Assembly: GCA_902770845.1 (NCBI GenBank)
Contig: CACXUV010000025.1
Span: forward strand, 1-32,825
From: an uncultured Prevotellaceae bacterium
Lineage (GTDB): Bacteria; Bacteroidota; Bacteroidia; Bacteroidales; Bacteroidaceae
Length of the DNA stretch: 32,825 nt
Direction: 5' to 3'
The notes under the pieces were generated by a model that saw only the letters and a list, made by a program, of their open reading frames with translations, was not told the DNA's origin and did not search any database. Both the position numbers and the translations under genes were made by a program. Positions 14,185-23,420 of this stretch are shown here, piece after piece (the first letter of the stretch is position 1; each line of letters begins with the position of its first letter).

Positions 14185-15822
14185 CTATTGCATGGAGAAT
14201 TTCCAAGCCATGTCTTTCACCCGTCCCGGAATGGGATAGTCAAAACTGCTGGTCGTGTTCAGGATTCCACTGGCCGGGTTGATGAGGTATTGGTAAAGAT
14301 GACCCTTGCGTTTCTCCTCGTTCCATGTGGCAATATGCACCAGATTGTCGCTGCGAGGCACCAAGCCATATCCATAGATCGTTCCGTGATAGTATTTCAT
14401 GATGCGCACACAGGTCACGATGTCTCCCTCCTCGGGCGCCTGCCACGCCACCGTGGCTGGTTGTCCGCTGTCGTAGGCAAAGTTGTAGACCTTGCTGCCA
14501 GCAGCATAGAAGATGAAACTGCCCACATGGCTGGCCGACAATGAAGTTGCCTGCTCTATTTCAGGGCATAGACCATTGAGTTGGTATAGACCAATGCCAA
14601 TATTCGGATCGGAGGGGGCCGATGTTGAGAAGTTGGCCACAGCCAGGAAACGCTCGTCACCACGCTGCATGAGCAGGTAGTCATATGGGCGCAAGTTGAC
14701 GCTCTGACTCGCCCCACGCCCCCAGTCGCCCATGAGCAGCTGCATGCCTGTGTTGTTGACGTCGAAGGCTGCCACGTTCGGGTCTTGCTCGGCAAACTCT
14801 TGCAGCTGCGCTTCGTTGTAGCCAGCATAACGGAAACGTTGGAAGGTCTGGTCATAGACAACTATTCCATAGTTTAATGTGTTGGGCACCTCGGCATTCC
14901 ATGCTGCCAACTGGCCGATTCCATCGTCGAACTTAGGCACGCCGAAGCGGGTGGTTCGCCCTTCGGTGGCACTGAACGAATAGGTGTTGGTATAGACGTG
15001 ACCGGCATTGATGAGCACTTCCGAGCTTTGCCCCGACATCACTCCCGACCCGTGTTCGCCGTACCATATAGGCTGTTCGACGGTGGGTGGTTCATGAAAG
15101 AAGTCAGCGAAACTGAGCGCGTGGTCAATGCTGTTCTCACTCACGCCCACCAGCGTTTCGTCGGTGCAAAGCCCCACGTAGTTGTTGCCCGAAGCCAGCG
15201 ACACGGCAATATCCAGACATCGCACCGGATGGCCGCGAAGCAGTTCGCCATTGGTGGTTTCGTAGAGATTGGCATAATAGCGGTCATAGTTCACGTTGAG
15301 TTTTGTCCAACGGTTATAGATCAGTGCCAGATCAGAATATCCGGGCTGGTCGGCCCGTTCGTAGAACACCATCCAGCCGCCGTCAAATATTTCACTCACA
15401 GCCACGGGCAGCCGGAGGTATTGCTGTATGCCATCACGACGGTTGGTCACCGTGAGTTGAACAATGTAGTTGCCGCCTGTACGGCTAATCACAGACTGCA
15501 ACCTGCTGCCAGTGCCAAGGGTGTCGATGGTGGTACTGGCACCCGTTCCGCTTGTTGCACTATAGATTGTCCACAGGTAGTCGAGTGGTGCTTGGTCGTC
15601 GGCTAAGACCAGGTTGCCATTGAAATAGATGTGCGGCTGCAGCGTGAGCGTATCGAAGCGCATGATGGCATATTCGTTCTGAATGCCGGCCAGCGTGGTA
15701 TCTATACGCACGTTGTCAAGTTCGTGGTAGTCGTAGTTTCCCTCGTCGTCATAACATGCCGTAACGAGTGCTGGCACAATGACCAATATGAACACGTGCA
15801 GAAAACCCCTATTCTTCATCAT
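14185..15822 (-). CDS. PKD-like family lipoprotein, 545 aa
   Basis: Exported lipoprotein with lipobox LVTAC (Cys at residue 23), followed by the start YDDEGNYDYHEL, which I recognise as the hallmark of PKD-like family lipoproteins encoded in SusC/SusD operons. An Ig-like or PKD-like module (about 25-140, ending LTVTNRRDGIQQYLRLPV) is followed by a longer region with repeated WMVFYERA, YAGYNEA and SFIFYAAGSKVYNFAY-type strands, compatible with a beta-propeller. It has 15 bases to the DUF4843-like gene and is certainly co-transcribed. The probable location is the outer-membrane surface, where it may bind the ligand imported by the SusC/SusD complex. The ligand is unknown; no glycoside hydrolase or protease is encoded in the operon. 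Confidence 0.82.
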   Translation of the reverse strand: MMKNRGFLHVFILVIVPALVTACYDDEGNYDYHELDNVRIDTTLAGIQNEYAIMRFDTLTLQPHIYFNGNLVLADDQAPLDYLWTIYSATSGTGASTTIDTLGTGSRLQSVISRTGGNYIVQLTVTNRRDGIQQYLRLPVAVSEIFDGGWMVFYERADQPGYSDLALIYNRWTKLNVNYDRYYANLYETTNGELLRGHPVRCLDIAVSLASGNNYVGLCTDETLVGVSENSIDHALSFADFFHEPPTVEQPIWYGEHGSGVMSGQSSEVLINAGHVYTNTYSFSATEGRTTRFGVPKFDDGIGQLAAWNAEVPNTLNYGIVVYDQTFQRFRYAGYNEAQLQEFAEQDPNVAAFDVNNTGMQLLMGDWGRGASQSVNLRPYDYLLMQRGDERFLAVANFSTSAPSDPNIGIGLYQLNGLCPEIEQATSLSASHVGSFIFYAAGSKVYNFAYDSGQPATVAWQAPEEGDIVTCVRIMKYYHGTIYGYGLVPRSDNLVHIATWNEEKRKGHLYQYLINPASGILNTTSSFDYPIPGRVKDMAWKFSMQ

Positions 15823-15837
15823 TGTCTTACTTTATTA

Positions 15838-16614
15838 TTAGAAGGTTACTGGCAGCCCGTACTCGTCGGTAAGCGGCTCGTCATGGCTGCTGTTATACTG
15901 TTTTAAGGCACGCTGCATGACCTGCTGAAGATAGACAGCGTATGATGCTGACACTACGTTGGTGGCTTCATCATAGGAAGTCTGAGCGTTGTAGTTAATC
16001 TCAAAATCAATTAACTTCAGGTGCTCTATCATGAACTGATATTTCACCCGGCTGTAGCTGCCAAAGTATTTCGACAGGGCAACACGCGGATAGTTGGCCG
16101 CGTCCCAGTTTGAGGGCTTGGCCAGATAGTTTTTTAGCACCACATGGAACTGTTGGTGATTCTCTGTCCCGATGGCAAACTGCTCGTTAGGACCGACCCT
16201 GAAGCTCACGTTGCCATCGCTCGTCGAGAAAAGATCAGCATGGGCCAGTTTCTGCGTATTGAAATACACCTTGTATGTGCCACCCGTGGCTCCAGCAGGA
16301 ATCACGTAGTCTTCAGTTCTTACGGTCGGCGCCACTTCAGCCGAATCAGTGCCAAATACCTGCAGACGGAATGTGCGGTCATAGTTGGCAGGCATGCCCA
16401 CGAGTTGGGCATGGAAGGTAATGCTCCCTTCTTCGTAGGCGTATGAATAGTTATAGTCAACGGACTCATATACTGCTCCGGCCTCGGTTCCCACCCAGAT
16501 GTTGAGTGCTGTGAACGAGGTGTCATAGCGGTCTGCTTCTTCCTGGCTGCACCCTGTCATCAGCAGTAGCAACAGCAGGCCACTCATGTGTTGTTTCTTT
16601 TTTCCTGCTTTCAT
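15838..16614 (-). CDS. DUF4843-like lipoprotein, 258 aa
   Basis: Lipoprotein with signal sequence SGLLLLLLMTGC (Cys at residue 22). After a short linker, the segments FTALNIWVGTEAGAVYESV, GSITFHAQLVGMPANYDR and YKVYFNTQKL form an Ig-like beta fold as in the DUF4843 lipoproteins that sit between SusD and PKD-like genes in Bacteroidetes operons. The assignment is by recognition of pattern and position, not by a profile search. It starts 18 bases after the SusD stop, so translation is likely coupled within one transcript. It is probably a surface-exposed accessory lipoprotein of the SusC/SusD complex. Confidence 0.75.
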   Translation of the reverse strand: MKAGKKKQHMSGLLLLLLMTGCSQEEADRYDTSFTALNIWVGTEAGAVYESVDYNYSYAYEEGSITFHAQLVGMPANYDRTFRLQVFGTDSAEVAPTVRTEDYVIPAGATGGTYKVYFNTQKLAHADLFSTSDGNVSFRVGPNEQFAIGTENHQQFHVVLKNYLAKPSNWDAANYPRVALSKYFGSYSRVKYQFMIEHLKLIDFEINYNAQTSYDEATNVVSASYAVYLQQVMQRALKQYNSSHDEPLTDEYGLPVTF

Positions 16615-16632
16615 TCTTTTTCTGACTTTATT

Positions 16633-18060
16633 CTATTTGTTACTTTCCCGATGTGCTGACTCCGTCTCTGTGATGGGCAGTGGGAAGGTGTACACCTTCT
16701 TTGCCACAGCCTCTACGTCTGAATAGAGTATGGATGTTCTGTTCAGGCGCTTGTAGAGGAAGAACAGTTGGCCTTCGCCTATCAACTCCCGCCGATACTC
16801 ATGGATGAGCTCCAGATAAAAGTCTGTAGGCAGATCGGTCAGCGCAGGCAGGTTGCGGGCTGTGCGCAGCTCATTCAGTGTGGTCTTGGCACCGTCTGTG
16901 TCACCATTTCTGTACTGCACTTCGCTTTTAATCAGATACATCTCGCCCAGCCGGATGAGTGGCATTTTGTATTGATAATACGATGAGGTTCTGCTGGGAT
17001 CGTCATACTTCATAAGATAACGGTTGTTGGCATGTGTTGCTGTGCCCGATTTGAAGAGGAAGGTATAGCGATAGTCTTGAGTAGCATTGTCGAAATAGTC
17101 GAGCAGGCGGTCACGCGTCACGGCAAAGCTATAGGCCGACTCGTCGGAGAAGAACTGGTTGGCCACATCGGTTACAATGGTCAGGTTGTTCAGTGCAAAC
17201 AAGTGTTCGTCGGCCAGGCTGCGGTCATAGCCAGCCTGTAGGTTGGCTACGTCAGACCACGTGAACTGTCCCGATTGGATGACCGTTTGCGCCGCCTGTA
17301 GGGCTTCGTCATATCTGCCAGCCCACATATTGACACGTGCCTGCAAGGCTTTCACGGCATAATAGTTCAGGTGAAGTTGGCGGTTAAGCAGGTAGCCATT
17401 GTCTGTCGCCTCGGTAATTTGTCGACCCGTTACGACGGGGTCGGCATCTTTCAGTAGCAGTTCGGAAGCCTGCAAATCGGACAACACGCGGTCGCAAACC
17501 TGACTTACGGTGAGTTGGGGCGACACCAGATAGGACAAGTTTGTGCAATAAGGTATGGCGGGCTGATTAGGATTGACGGCAAAGCTTATGCCAAAGCAGC
17601 GCAGCAGATCGAAGTGCAGGAAGGCACGCAGTGCCAATGCTTCGCCTTTGATCACAGCAAAGTTGTCTGGCGAGAAGACAGAAGCATCGTCGTCAATGCT
17701 GGCCAGCAGGTGGTTGGCATTGGCAATGCCACTGTAGTTTGTTGTCCAGATGCCCTGAATGAAGCCGGTAGGAATAGCCGCCTCATAGTTGTAGGTAGCG
17801 GCATCGCCGTACTGCGTGTTGTAATAGTAATCCCACTCTTGTGCCAAGATACCCAGGAAACCATAGGTAAGCTCCTTGGTATAGGTCTGTGGGTTCACCA
17901 TTGACGAGTAGATGCCAGCCAAGGCTTCTTTGTAGCCGCTCTCGGTGGCGAAAAGCTCGGTATCTTCCACTTGTGAGCGTGGTTGCACGTCAAGCCAATC
18001 GTTGCAGGAACTCAGCAACGCGCTTATGAATAATAGATATGTAAGTCTGTAATGCATCAT
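16633..18060 (-). CDS. SusD/RagB-family outer-membrane lipoprotein
   Basis: Substrate-binding lid of a TonB-dependent SusCD transporter. The start is the ATG at 18060-18058, whose A is also the last base of the SusC stop (TGATG overlap); a second ATG follows at 18057. This gives 475 residues with lipobox LLSSC (Cys at about 19) followed by NDWLDVQPRSQV, the standard SusD beginning. TPR helices are recognisable in GYKEALAGIYSSM, IKGEALALRAFLHFDLLRCFG and the later VKALQARVNMWAGRYDEALQ, and the conserved end IHEYRRELIGEGQLFFLYKRLNR is present. A longer frame would extend into SusC and is rejected. The substrate is not predictable; the partner genes suggest a peptide or other non-glycan ligand at least as much as a glycan. 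Confidence 0.93.
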   Translation of the reverse strand: MMHYRLTYLLFISALLSSCNDWLDVQPRSQVEDTELFATESGYKEALAGIYSSMVNPQTYTKELTYGFLGILAQEWDYYYNTQYGDAATYNYEAAIPTGFIQGIWTTNYSGIANANHLLASIDDDASVFSPDNFAVIKGEALALRAFLHFDLLRCFGISFAVNPNQPAIPYCTNLSYLVSPQLTVSQVCDRVLSDLQASELLLKDADPVVTGRQITEATDNGYLLNRQLHLNYYAVKALQARVNMWAGRYDEALQAAQTVIQSGQFTWSDVANLQAGYDRSLADEHLFALNNLTIVTDVANQFFSDESAYSFAVTRDRLLDYFDNATQDYRYTFLFKSGTATHANNRYLMKYDDPSRTSSYYQYKMPLIRLGEMYLIKSEVQYRNGDTDGAKTTLNELRTARNLPALTDLPTDFYLELIHEYRRELIGEGQLFFLYKRLNRTSILYSDVEAVAKKVYTFPLPITETESAHRESNK

Positions 18061-21000
18061 CAGAATGTTACGGTTATTGAGCCAGAGAATGTCCTGGCAT
18101 AGGGGTAGTTCAGGCCGCGTTCGGCCTTGATGGTTGAGAGGTGGAACAGGTCGTTCACATAGAACGTGAGTCTCAATCGTTCTATGCCGATGCGCTGTAG
18201 CCATGACTGGTATTTAAAGTCATAGTAGCCAGAGAGTGACGTGAAGTCGAGCATGTTGTTTTGCTGGATGAAGCGAGTAGAAGCGTAGGTGGTGGTGGGC
18301 GTGCTGGAGATGTGCTTGTAGAGCGCCACGTCGCCAGGCTTGTTCCATGTCTGGCTGAACACGCGTCGGTCTACGTTGCCGGCAATGTTCACATTCTCCA
18401 CGCGGTCAACGAGCGTCTGGTTGTAGTAGTCGGCTCCCAACTGATAGCTGAGCAGAATGCTGAGCCCCAGCCCACGGTATTCGCCGTTGAAGCCCAGCGT
18501 GCCATGAACTTTCGGGTTGGAATCACCTGCAATGACGTAGTCGTCGGTGGTATAATCGAAAGTGGTGGTGCCGTCTTTCTTTAGAAAAAGCTCACGACCT
18601 GTGGATGGGTCGATGCCAAGTGAGCGCACTGCCCAGATGGCAGTCATGCTTTGGCCTTCCTCATAGCGTATGATGGGCGAGGTGGAATTCTGGGCATCCT
18701 GCTCACGATTGAAGGTGGAAAGTGCATCGTTGATTTTCGTAACCTTGTTGGTGTTGTGTGCAATACTTCCTGTAAGGCTCAGGAAAGACTGCTCCTTCTG
18801 ATAGAACCGCCAGCTGGCCGTAGCCTCAATGCCCCGATTCTGCACATTGCCCAGGTTCTCCATATAGCTGGTGAAACCTGTTGATGCCGGTATCGACATG
18901 GCGATGAGAGCTCCGCGTGTGCGGCTGTCGTAATAGTCGAAGCGCAGGTTCAGCTGTCGGCCCACACCCAGGTCAAAGCCAGCTGTGAAGTCGCCCGTCT
19001 GCTGCCATTTCAGGTTGTTATTGGGCATGCCCATGAGATAGGCACCGGAGATGTTGTCGTAGATCACAGAATCATAGAAGCGATAAGTGGCTTTCGACTG
19101 GTAGGGCGAGAAGTTCTGATTGCCCGTCAGACCGTAAGTTACTCGCAGTTTGCATAATGTGAGCCACCCGGCATTGGCCATGAAATGCTCCTTGTGCAGG
19201 TTCCAGCCAGCACCCACGCTCCAGAATGTTCCCCAGCGGTTGTTGCTGCCAAAAACCGACGAGCCATTGAATCGCAGGCTGGCATCGAACAAATAACGCT
19301 CGTCATAGCTGTAGTTGGCCGCGCCGGTGACACCCAGCGAGCGTGTGCGGCTTTCTGTGCCCGAGGGCGTTCCCCCCTCAGCATATTGCTTGGCAAAGGT
19401 GATGTAGTCCACGTGGTTATTCAAGAATCCCCAGGCCGACATGCCTTCGCTCTGGGCCGTGGCCGATTGTAGCGACCAGGCAGCATTCGACAGGAACAGA
19501 TGTTTTCCCCACCGATGTGAGTAGTGGCCGGTAATGTCGGCCGACAAACTGTTGCTTTCGCCATTGCTGATGGTGTAGCTACCGCGCTTGAAGTAGAGGT
19601 CACCCGTCCAGTCGTTGAAGCGTGTGTGTTCGCCTGGATAGAAATCTTCGCGCTTCTCGCCCTGGTGAGTATAGCCTACTCGGGCCGTCAGCCGCAAGTC
19701 GTCGGTGGGTCGGTATTCCAAATAGAAATTCTCTGTAATCTCGGTGTATTTCGAGAAGTTCTTCGTGCCTATTGAGGCATTGTAGAGCGGATTGTAGTAG
19801 GTGAGCGTGCTTCCGTTGACACTGGGTTGGGTATAGGTGCCAAGCACCTTCAGCAGGTTGCCGTTGTCGTCGTATGGCTGGAAGTAAGGATTGACCGTCA
19901 CATATTCCGAGAATGTTCCGTAGGGACTGTCGTCGGCCCGATTGCCGGTGACGGTGAGTGAGTTGCGGAACATCCACTTCTTGTATCGGTATGACAGGTT
20001 GATGTTGCCAGAGATGGTTCTTCGTCCCGATTCCTTCATGACTCCGGCAATGTCGTTGTAGGACAGGCTGGCCGAGTAGCGCAGTTCCTGCGTGCCACCT
20101 TCCAAATAGGCGGTGTGCTTTTGGCCTATGCCTGTTCGCAGAGGCTGTGATAGCCAGTAGGTGTCAACGCCACGGGCTATGCTGGTAGCGACAGCATTGT
20201 GCTGCTCGTCGAGTAACGCTTGGTAGTAGGGCGCCGCTGCGGTGTAGCGACCGGCATTCTGCTCCACCTGCAGCTTCTCGGCGGCATTGCAAAGGTCATA
20301 GCTCGAAAGGTCGGGCACCTCAAGGTTCAGATCGCCGGTATAAGTGATGCGCAATCGGCCTGCCTCTGGCTGCACGGTCTCAACCACCACCACGCCATTA
20401 CTGGCTTTCGAACCGTAGATGGCTTTGGCTGTACCGTCTTTCAGGATGGTGACCGACTTGATTCGGTTGATGTCGAGGTCGAACACCTGTTGCTGGGTAG
20501 CCTCAAAGCCGTCGAGTATGAAAAGTGGTGCATTGGGGTTGCCGCTGTAGTCGCCTTGCAGGCCACTGAATGAGGCGTTGCCACGAATGGTGATGTCTTG
20601 CAGGGCGTTGGGGTTCGAGCCGTTGATGCTATTCATGTCAACCACGAAGGCTGGGTCGAGTGCTTGCACGGCCTTCAGGATGTTGCTGCCCGACACTTGC
20701 TTCAGCTCATCGCGCGTAAAAGAAGAGGTGGAACCTGTAAAGGTCGACGACTTGTAATCGAACAGTCCCGTCACCACGACCTCGCTCAACTGGTTGTCTT
20801 CTTGCAGCACAATGGTCTGGTTGGTGTACATGCGGCGGCCATCATAGCTCTTGGTCAGCGTCTTCATCCCCAGAAAAGAATAGTCTATGGTCGATCGTTG
20901 GTTTTGCGGCACCGAGATGGAGAAGCGTCCTTCGCTGTCGGCAACGGCTCCGCCCTTTGTCTCGCGCACGTAGACGGTGGCTGAAGGCAGGGGATTGCCC

Positions 21001-21212
21001 TGTGCATCGGTTATGACGCCTTGCACCAGTACGGTGCCTGCCTGTAGCGGCCTTTCAGGGCGCTGCGGAATCACAGCCTGCATGGGCACCGACTGGCGAT
21101 GGCTGCTGTCAACAGGTGTCTGGGCTTTTGTCGGCAACGGCTTCGGAATCAGGAGCATGGCAGCCATAAGGAAGGCTTGCGGCACATTGCACCAGATGTT
21201 CTTTCTTGTCAT
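18060..21212 (-). CDS. SusC/RagA-family TonB-dependent outer-membrane transporter
   Basis: First gene of the operon, 1050 residues. Signal peptide at the N-terminus, then a carboxypeptidase-regulatory-like domain (VQGVITDAQGNPLPSATVYV, about 64-83, with GRFSISVP), the motif SEVVVTGLFDYKSSTFTGS leading into the plug domain with DITIRGNASFSG, and a 22-strand barrel ending in the outer-membrane signal GSITVTF. The plug variant with TFTGS and ALDPAF belongs to the RagA-like subfamily that, as I recall, is usually paired with DUF4843 and PKD-like lipoproteins. It should form a SusCD complex with the next gene and take up a ligand using TonB-ExbBD energy. A well-formed promoter lies 37 bp upstream, with extra GGTAT-type sites behind it. 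Confidence 0.95.
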   Translation of the reverse strand: MTRKNIWCNVPQAFLMAAMLLIPKPLPTKAQTPVDSSHRQSVPMQAVIPQRPERPLQAGTVLVQGVITDAQGNPLPSATVYVRETKGGAVADSEGRFSISVPQNQRSTIDYSFLGMKTLTKSYDGRRMYTNQTIVLQEDNQLSEVVVTGLFDYKSSTFTGSTSSFTRDELKQVSGSNILKAVQALDPAFVVDMNSINGSNPNALQDITIRGNASFSGLQGDYSGNPNAPLFILDGFEATQQQVFDLDINRIKSVTILKDGTAKAIYGSKASNGVVVVETVQPEAGRLRITYTGDLNLEVPDLSSYDLCNAAEKLQVEQNAGRYTAAAPYYQALLDEQHNAVATSIARGVDTYWLSQPLRTGIGQKHTAYLEGGTQELRYSASLSYNDIAGVMKESGRRTISGNINLSYRYKKWMFRNSLTVTGNRADDSPYGTFSEYVTVNPYFQPYDDNGNLLKVLGTYTQPSVNGSTLTYYNPLYNASIGTKNFSKYTEITENFYLEYRPTDDLRLTARVGYTHQGEKREDFYPGEHTRFNDWTGDLYFKRGSYTISNGESNSLSADITGHYSHRWGKHLFLSNAAWSLQSATAQSEGMSAWGFLNNHVDYITFAKQYAEGGTPSGTESRTRSLGVTGAANYSYDERYLFDASLRFNGSSVFGSNNRWGTFWSVGAGWNLHKEHFMANAGWLTLCKLRVTYGLTGNQNFSPYQSKATYRFYDSVIYDNISGAYLMGMPNNNLKWQQTGDFTAGFDLGVGRQLNLRFDYYDSRTRGALIAMSIPASTGFTSYMENLGNVQNRGIEATASWRFYQKEQSFLSLTGSIAHNTNKVTKINDALSTFNREQDAQNSTSPIIRYEEGQSMTAIWAVRSLGIDPSTGRELFLKKDGTTTFDYTTDDYVIAGDSNPKVHGTLGFNGEYRGLGLSILLSYQLGADYYNQTLVDRVENVNIAGNVDRRVFSQTWNKPGDVALYKHISSTPTTTYASTRFIQQNNMLDFTSLSGYYDFKYQSWLQRIGIERLRLTFYVNDLFHLSTIKAERGLNYPYARTFSGSITVTF

Positions 21213-21248
21213 ATAAAGTGTTTAGTTTTCTGTTGGAAAAATCGTGTG

Positions 21249-21319
21249 CAAAAGTACATGTTTTGCAACACGTCTGCAATCGCCAAAATATGGTATTCGG
21301 CATACCGTTATCGTGGTAT
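21249..21319 (-). promoter_or_regulatory. SusC operon promoter with candidate regulator sites
   Basis: Minus-strand TTG (21277-21279), a 20-bp spacer and TACTTTTG (21249-21256). Behind the -33 region are half-sites GAATACC (21292-21298), an inverted ATACC partner at 21302-21306 and GGTAT at 21315-21319. The GAATACC element begins 22 bp from the end of the -33 TTG, exactly as at the 11143 promoter. The plus-strand dyad CCGTA/TACGG followed by GGTATTC is found again near 21404-21424. Confidence 0.72.
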
Positions 21320-21565
21320 GAAGAAAAAAAAGGGCCTGCATTCGGGAATGCGTCACCTTGGTAAAATTGACTTCTCACGAGAATAGCACAAATCAAGTTA
21401 CTCCCGTATGGGGGTACGGTATTCTATTTTGCGCGATTTTTGCTGCGTCACCCAAACGTAGAACCGTATATCTGATTATCAGGTAGTTACGAGCTTTAAC
21501 AAAAATTTTCCCGAAGTCAGGAAAATAAGCCTTTTTCCCGATATGGCCAAATATTTTACAGAAAA
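21320..21565. other. gene-free region upstream of the SusC operon
   Basis: About 250 bp with no gene. It holds the dyads GCATTC/GAATGC (near 21337-21350), CCGTA/TACGG (21404-21419) with an adjoining GGTATTC (21418-21424), and CTGAT/ATCAG near 21472-21482. Some of these may be distal sites of the operon's regulator. Confidence 0.4.
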
Positions 21566-21596
21566 AGTCCTTGAAACGTTTTGCGCTTCAAGGACT
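21566..21596 (-). terminator. terminator of the lipoprotein / acetate kinase unit
   Basis: Perfect 10-bp stem AGTCCTTGAA/TTCAAGGACT with an 11-base loop. Read leftward it is followed by TTTTTC; on the other strand by TTCTTCT, so it may work in both directions. Confidence 0.8.
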
Positions 21597-21654
21597 TCTT
21601 CTGTTCTGCTAGGTGCTTATTGGGCCAAAGCCCAAACAGAGCCATCATTTAAGA

Positions 21655-22116
21655 TCAATCTTCAACGTCGTAAATATCTACACCGACGGCCTCACATTCC
21701 TTCTCCAGGCGATCCACCTCGGCATCGAGACCGTTCAAGTCGTCCAACATGGGAGCCAGGCTGGCAGCCATCTTCAGCTTGTCCTCGTCGCTCAGTTTCT
21801 CGACATCTTTCTGCAGCGTTTCCAACTTGGCCTGATACTTCGTGACTGCCTCTTTGAACTTCACTGCATCGGCCTCGCCATTGATGTGGGAAGTCTTGAC
21901 AATACTAACAAATGCCTTCGTGAGCGCAACAAACTGTTCGCCAGCATTGCCAGTCAGGTTGTCGAGCGCGTCGAGCGCGTCGGCTCCTTGGGCTTCGGCA
22001 GCTGCTTCGGTCTTCTCGGCTTCCTCGCCCTCTTTCGGAGCCTTCGAGTTGCTACAAGCCGAGAACGCCATTCCCATGACTAGTGCGGTCAGCAGGGAAA
22101 ACATCGTTTTTTTCAT
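21655..22116 (-). CDS. small coiled-coil lipoprotein, 153 aa
   Basis: No named family recognised. Lipoprotein signal MKKTMFSLLTALVMGMAF with Cys 21 in FSAC, followed by a low-complexity acidic/Ala linker (GEEAEKTEAAAEAQGADALD) and two long amphipathic helices rich in Lys, Glu and Leu (KFKEAVTKYQAKLETLQKDVEKL and LDAEVDRLEKECEAVG), typical of coiled coil. It starts 30 bases after ackA and ends in a terminator, so it probably shares the pta-ackA transcript; a separate promoter is not evident. The sorting rule of Bacteroidetes (acidic residues right after the Cys) is not satisfied by SNSK, so it may remain on the inner leaflet, facing the periplasm. Confidence 0.75.
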   Translation of the reverse strand: MKKTMFSLLTALVMGMAFSACSNSKAPKEGEEAEKTEAAAEAQGADALDALDNLTGNAGEQFVALTKAFVSIVKTSHINGEADAVKFKEAVTKYQAKLETLQKDVEKLSDEDKLKMAASLAPMLDDLNGLDAEVDRLEKECEAVGVDIYDVED

Positions 22117-22146
22117 AAGCTGTGTTGGTGTTTAGGGGTTAAACTA

Positions 22147-23337
22147 TTATAGCAGATTCATCGTGTCGGTGGCAATCATCAATTCCTCGTCGGTGGGAAT
22201 CACGACCACCTTCACCTTTGAGTCGTCGGCCGAGATGATGGCCTCTTCGCCGCGCACCTGGTTCTTCTGCTCGTCGAACTTCACGCCGAGGAACTCCAGC
22301 CCCTTGCACACCTCAGAACGCATCGACACCTGGTTCTCGCCCACACCGGCGGTGAACACAATCACGTCGACGCCACCCATGGCTGCTGCGTAGGCACCGA
22401 TGTATTTCTTGATGCGGTAGAAGTACATGTCCTGAGCCAGCTTGGCCTTTTCGTCGCCAGCCTTGGCCGCATTCTCCACGTCGCGCATGTCGCTGCTTCC
22501 GCCGGTGATGCCGGCCACGCCGCTCTTCTTGTTGAGCAGGTCGCTCATGCCGTCGGCATCCAGACCCAGCTTCTTCTCGATGAAGGTCACTGCACCGCCG
22601 TCGATGTCGCCCGAACGGGTGCCCATGACCAGGCCCTCCAGCGGGGTGAGGCCCATCGAGGTGTCAACACACTTGCCGTCGACCACGGCAGCAATGGAAC
22701 CGCCGTTGCCCACGTGGCAGGTGATCACACGGGTGCCTTCGGGCTTCATTCCCAGGAACTCCAGGGCGCGGGCGCTCACGTAGCGGTGGCTCGTGCCGTG
22801 GAAGCCATAGCGGCGCACGCCATACTTCTCATACAGTTCGTAGGGGATGGCATACATGTAAGCCTTGGCGGGCATGGTCTGGTGGAAGGCGGTGTCGAAC
22901 ACGCCCACCTGGGGCAGACCGGGCATCAGTTCCTTCACGGCGTTCACGCCCTTCAGGTTGGCGGGGTTGTGCAGCGGTGCCAGGTCCGAGACGGCCTCGA
23001 AGGCCTGGAGCACCTCGTCGGTGAGCACCACGCTCTTGTTGAACTTCTCGCCGCCATGCACCATGCGGTGGCCCACGGCGTCGATTTCCTTCAGGTCTTT
23101 GATCACGCCGATTTCGGGATCGGTGAGCAGTGAGAAGATGAACTTCACGCCCTCGGTGTGTTCAGGAATGTCGTGCATGATCTGTTTCTTCTCGCCGCCA
23201 GGCAGTTTCACCTTCACGAAGGCACCGTCCAGTCCCACGCGCTCAGCGCCGCCGCTGGTCATCACACTCTTGTCGTCCATGTTGTACAGCGCATACTTGA
23301 TGGAGCTGCTGCCACAGTTAAGAACTAAAATTTTCAT
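22147..23337 (-). CDS. ackA: acetate kinase
   Basis: Catalyses acetyl phosphate + ADP to acetate + ATP, the last step of acetate fermentation. 396 residues, the standard length. Family signatures: VLNCGSSSIKYALY at the N-terminus (phosphate-binding P-site), HGGEKF, FDTAFHQTMP with the catalytic Asp, HVGNGGSIAAV (nucleotide loop) and GVGENQVSMR at the C-terminal part. It belongs with pta, but the two are separated here by an inserted cassette instead of being directly adjacent. The 5' untranslated part contains two direct copies of ATTGAAAGAAAT (23345, 23363), and a third lies inside the cassette's left arm. There is no -7 box of its own nearby, so expression must come from upstream. Confidence 0.96.
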   Translation of the reverse strand: MKILVLNCGSSSIKYALYNMDDKSVMTSGGAERVGLDGAFVKVKLPGGEKKQIMHDIPEHTEGVKFIFSLLTDPEIGVIKDLKEIDAVGHRMVHGGEKFNKSVVLTDEVLQAFEAVSDLAPLHNPANLKGVNAVKELMPGLPQVGVFDTAFHQTMPAKAYMYAIPYELYEKYGVRRYGFHGTSHRYVSARALEFLGMKPEGTRVITCHVGNGGSIAAVVDGKCVDTSMGLTPLEGLVMGTRSGDIDGGAVTFIEKKLGLDADGMSDLLNKKSGVAGITGGSSDMRDVENAAKAGDEKAKLAQDMYFYRIKKYIGAYAAAMGGVDVIVFTAGVGENQVSMRSEVCKGLEFLGVKFDEQKNQVRGEEAIISADDSKVKVVVIPTDEELMIATDTMNLL

Positions 23338-23420
23338 AATCTTTATTGAAAGAAATTTGTTTATTGAAAGAAATAGTGTCGTTTTCTAATTGAAAGAAAT
23401 TGGAATAATAAGAATAATTT

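Noticed and set aside
16633-18204. Longer SusD start at 18204
   Set aside because: It would overlap SusC by about 145 bases and bury the lipoprotein signal; ATG 18060 overlaps the SusC stop by one base and gives a proper lipobox.
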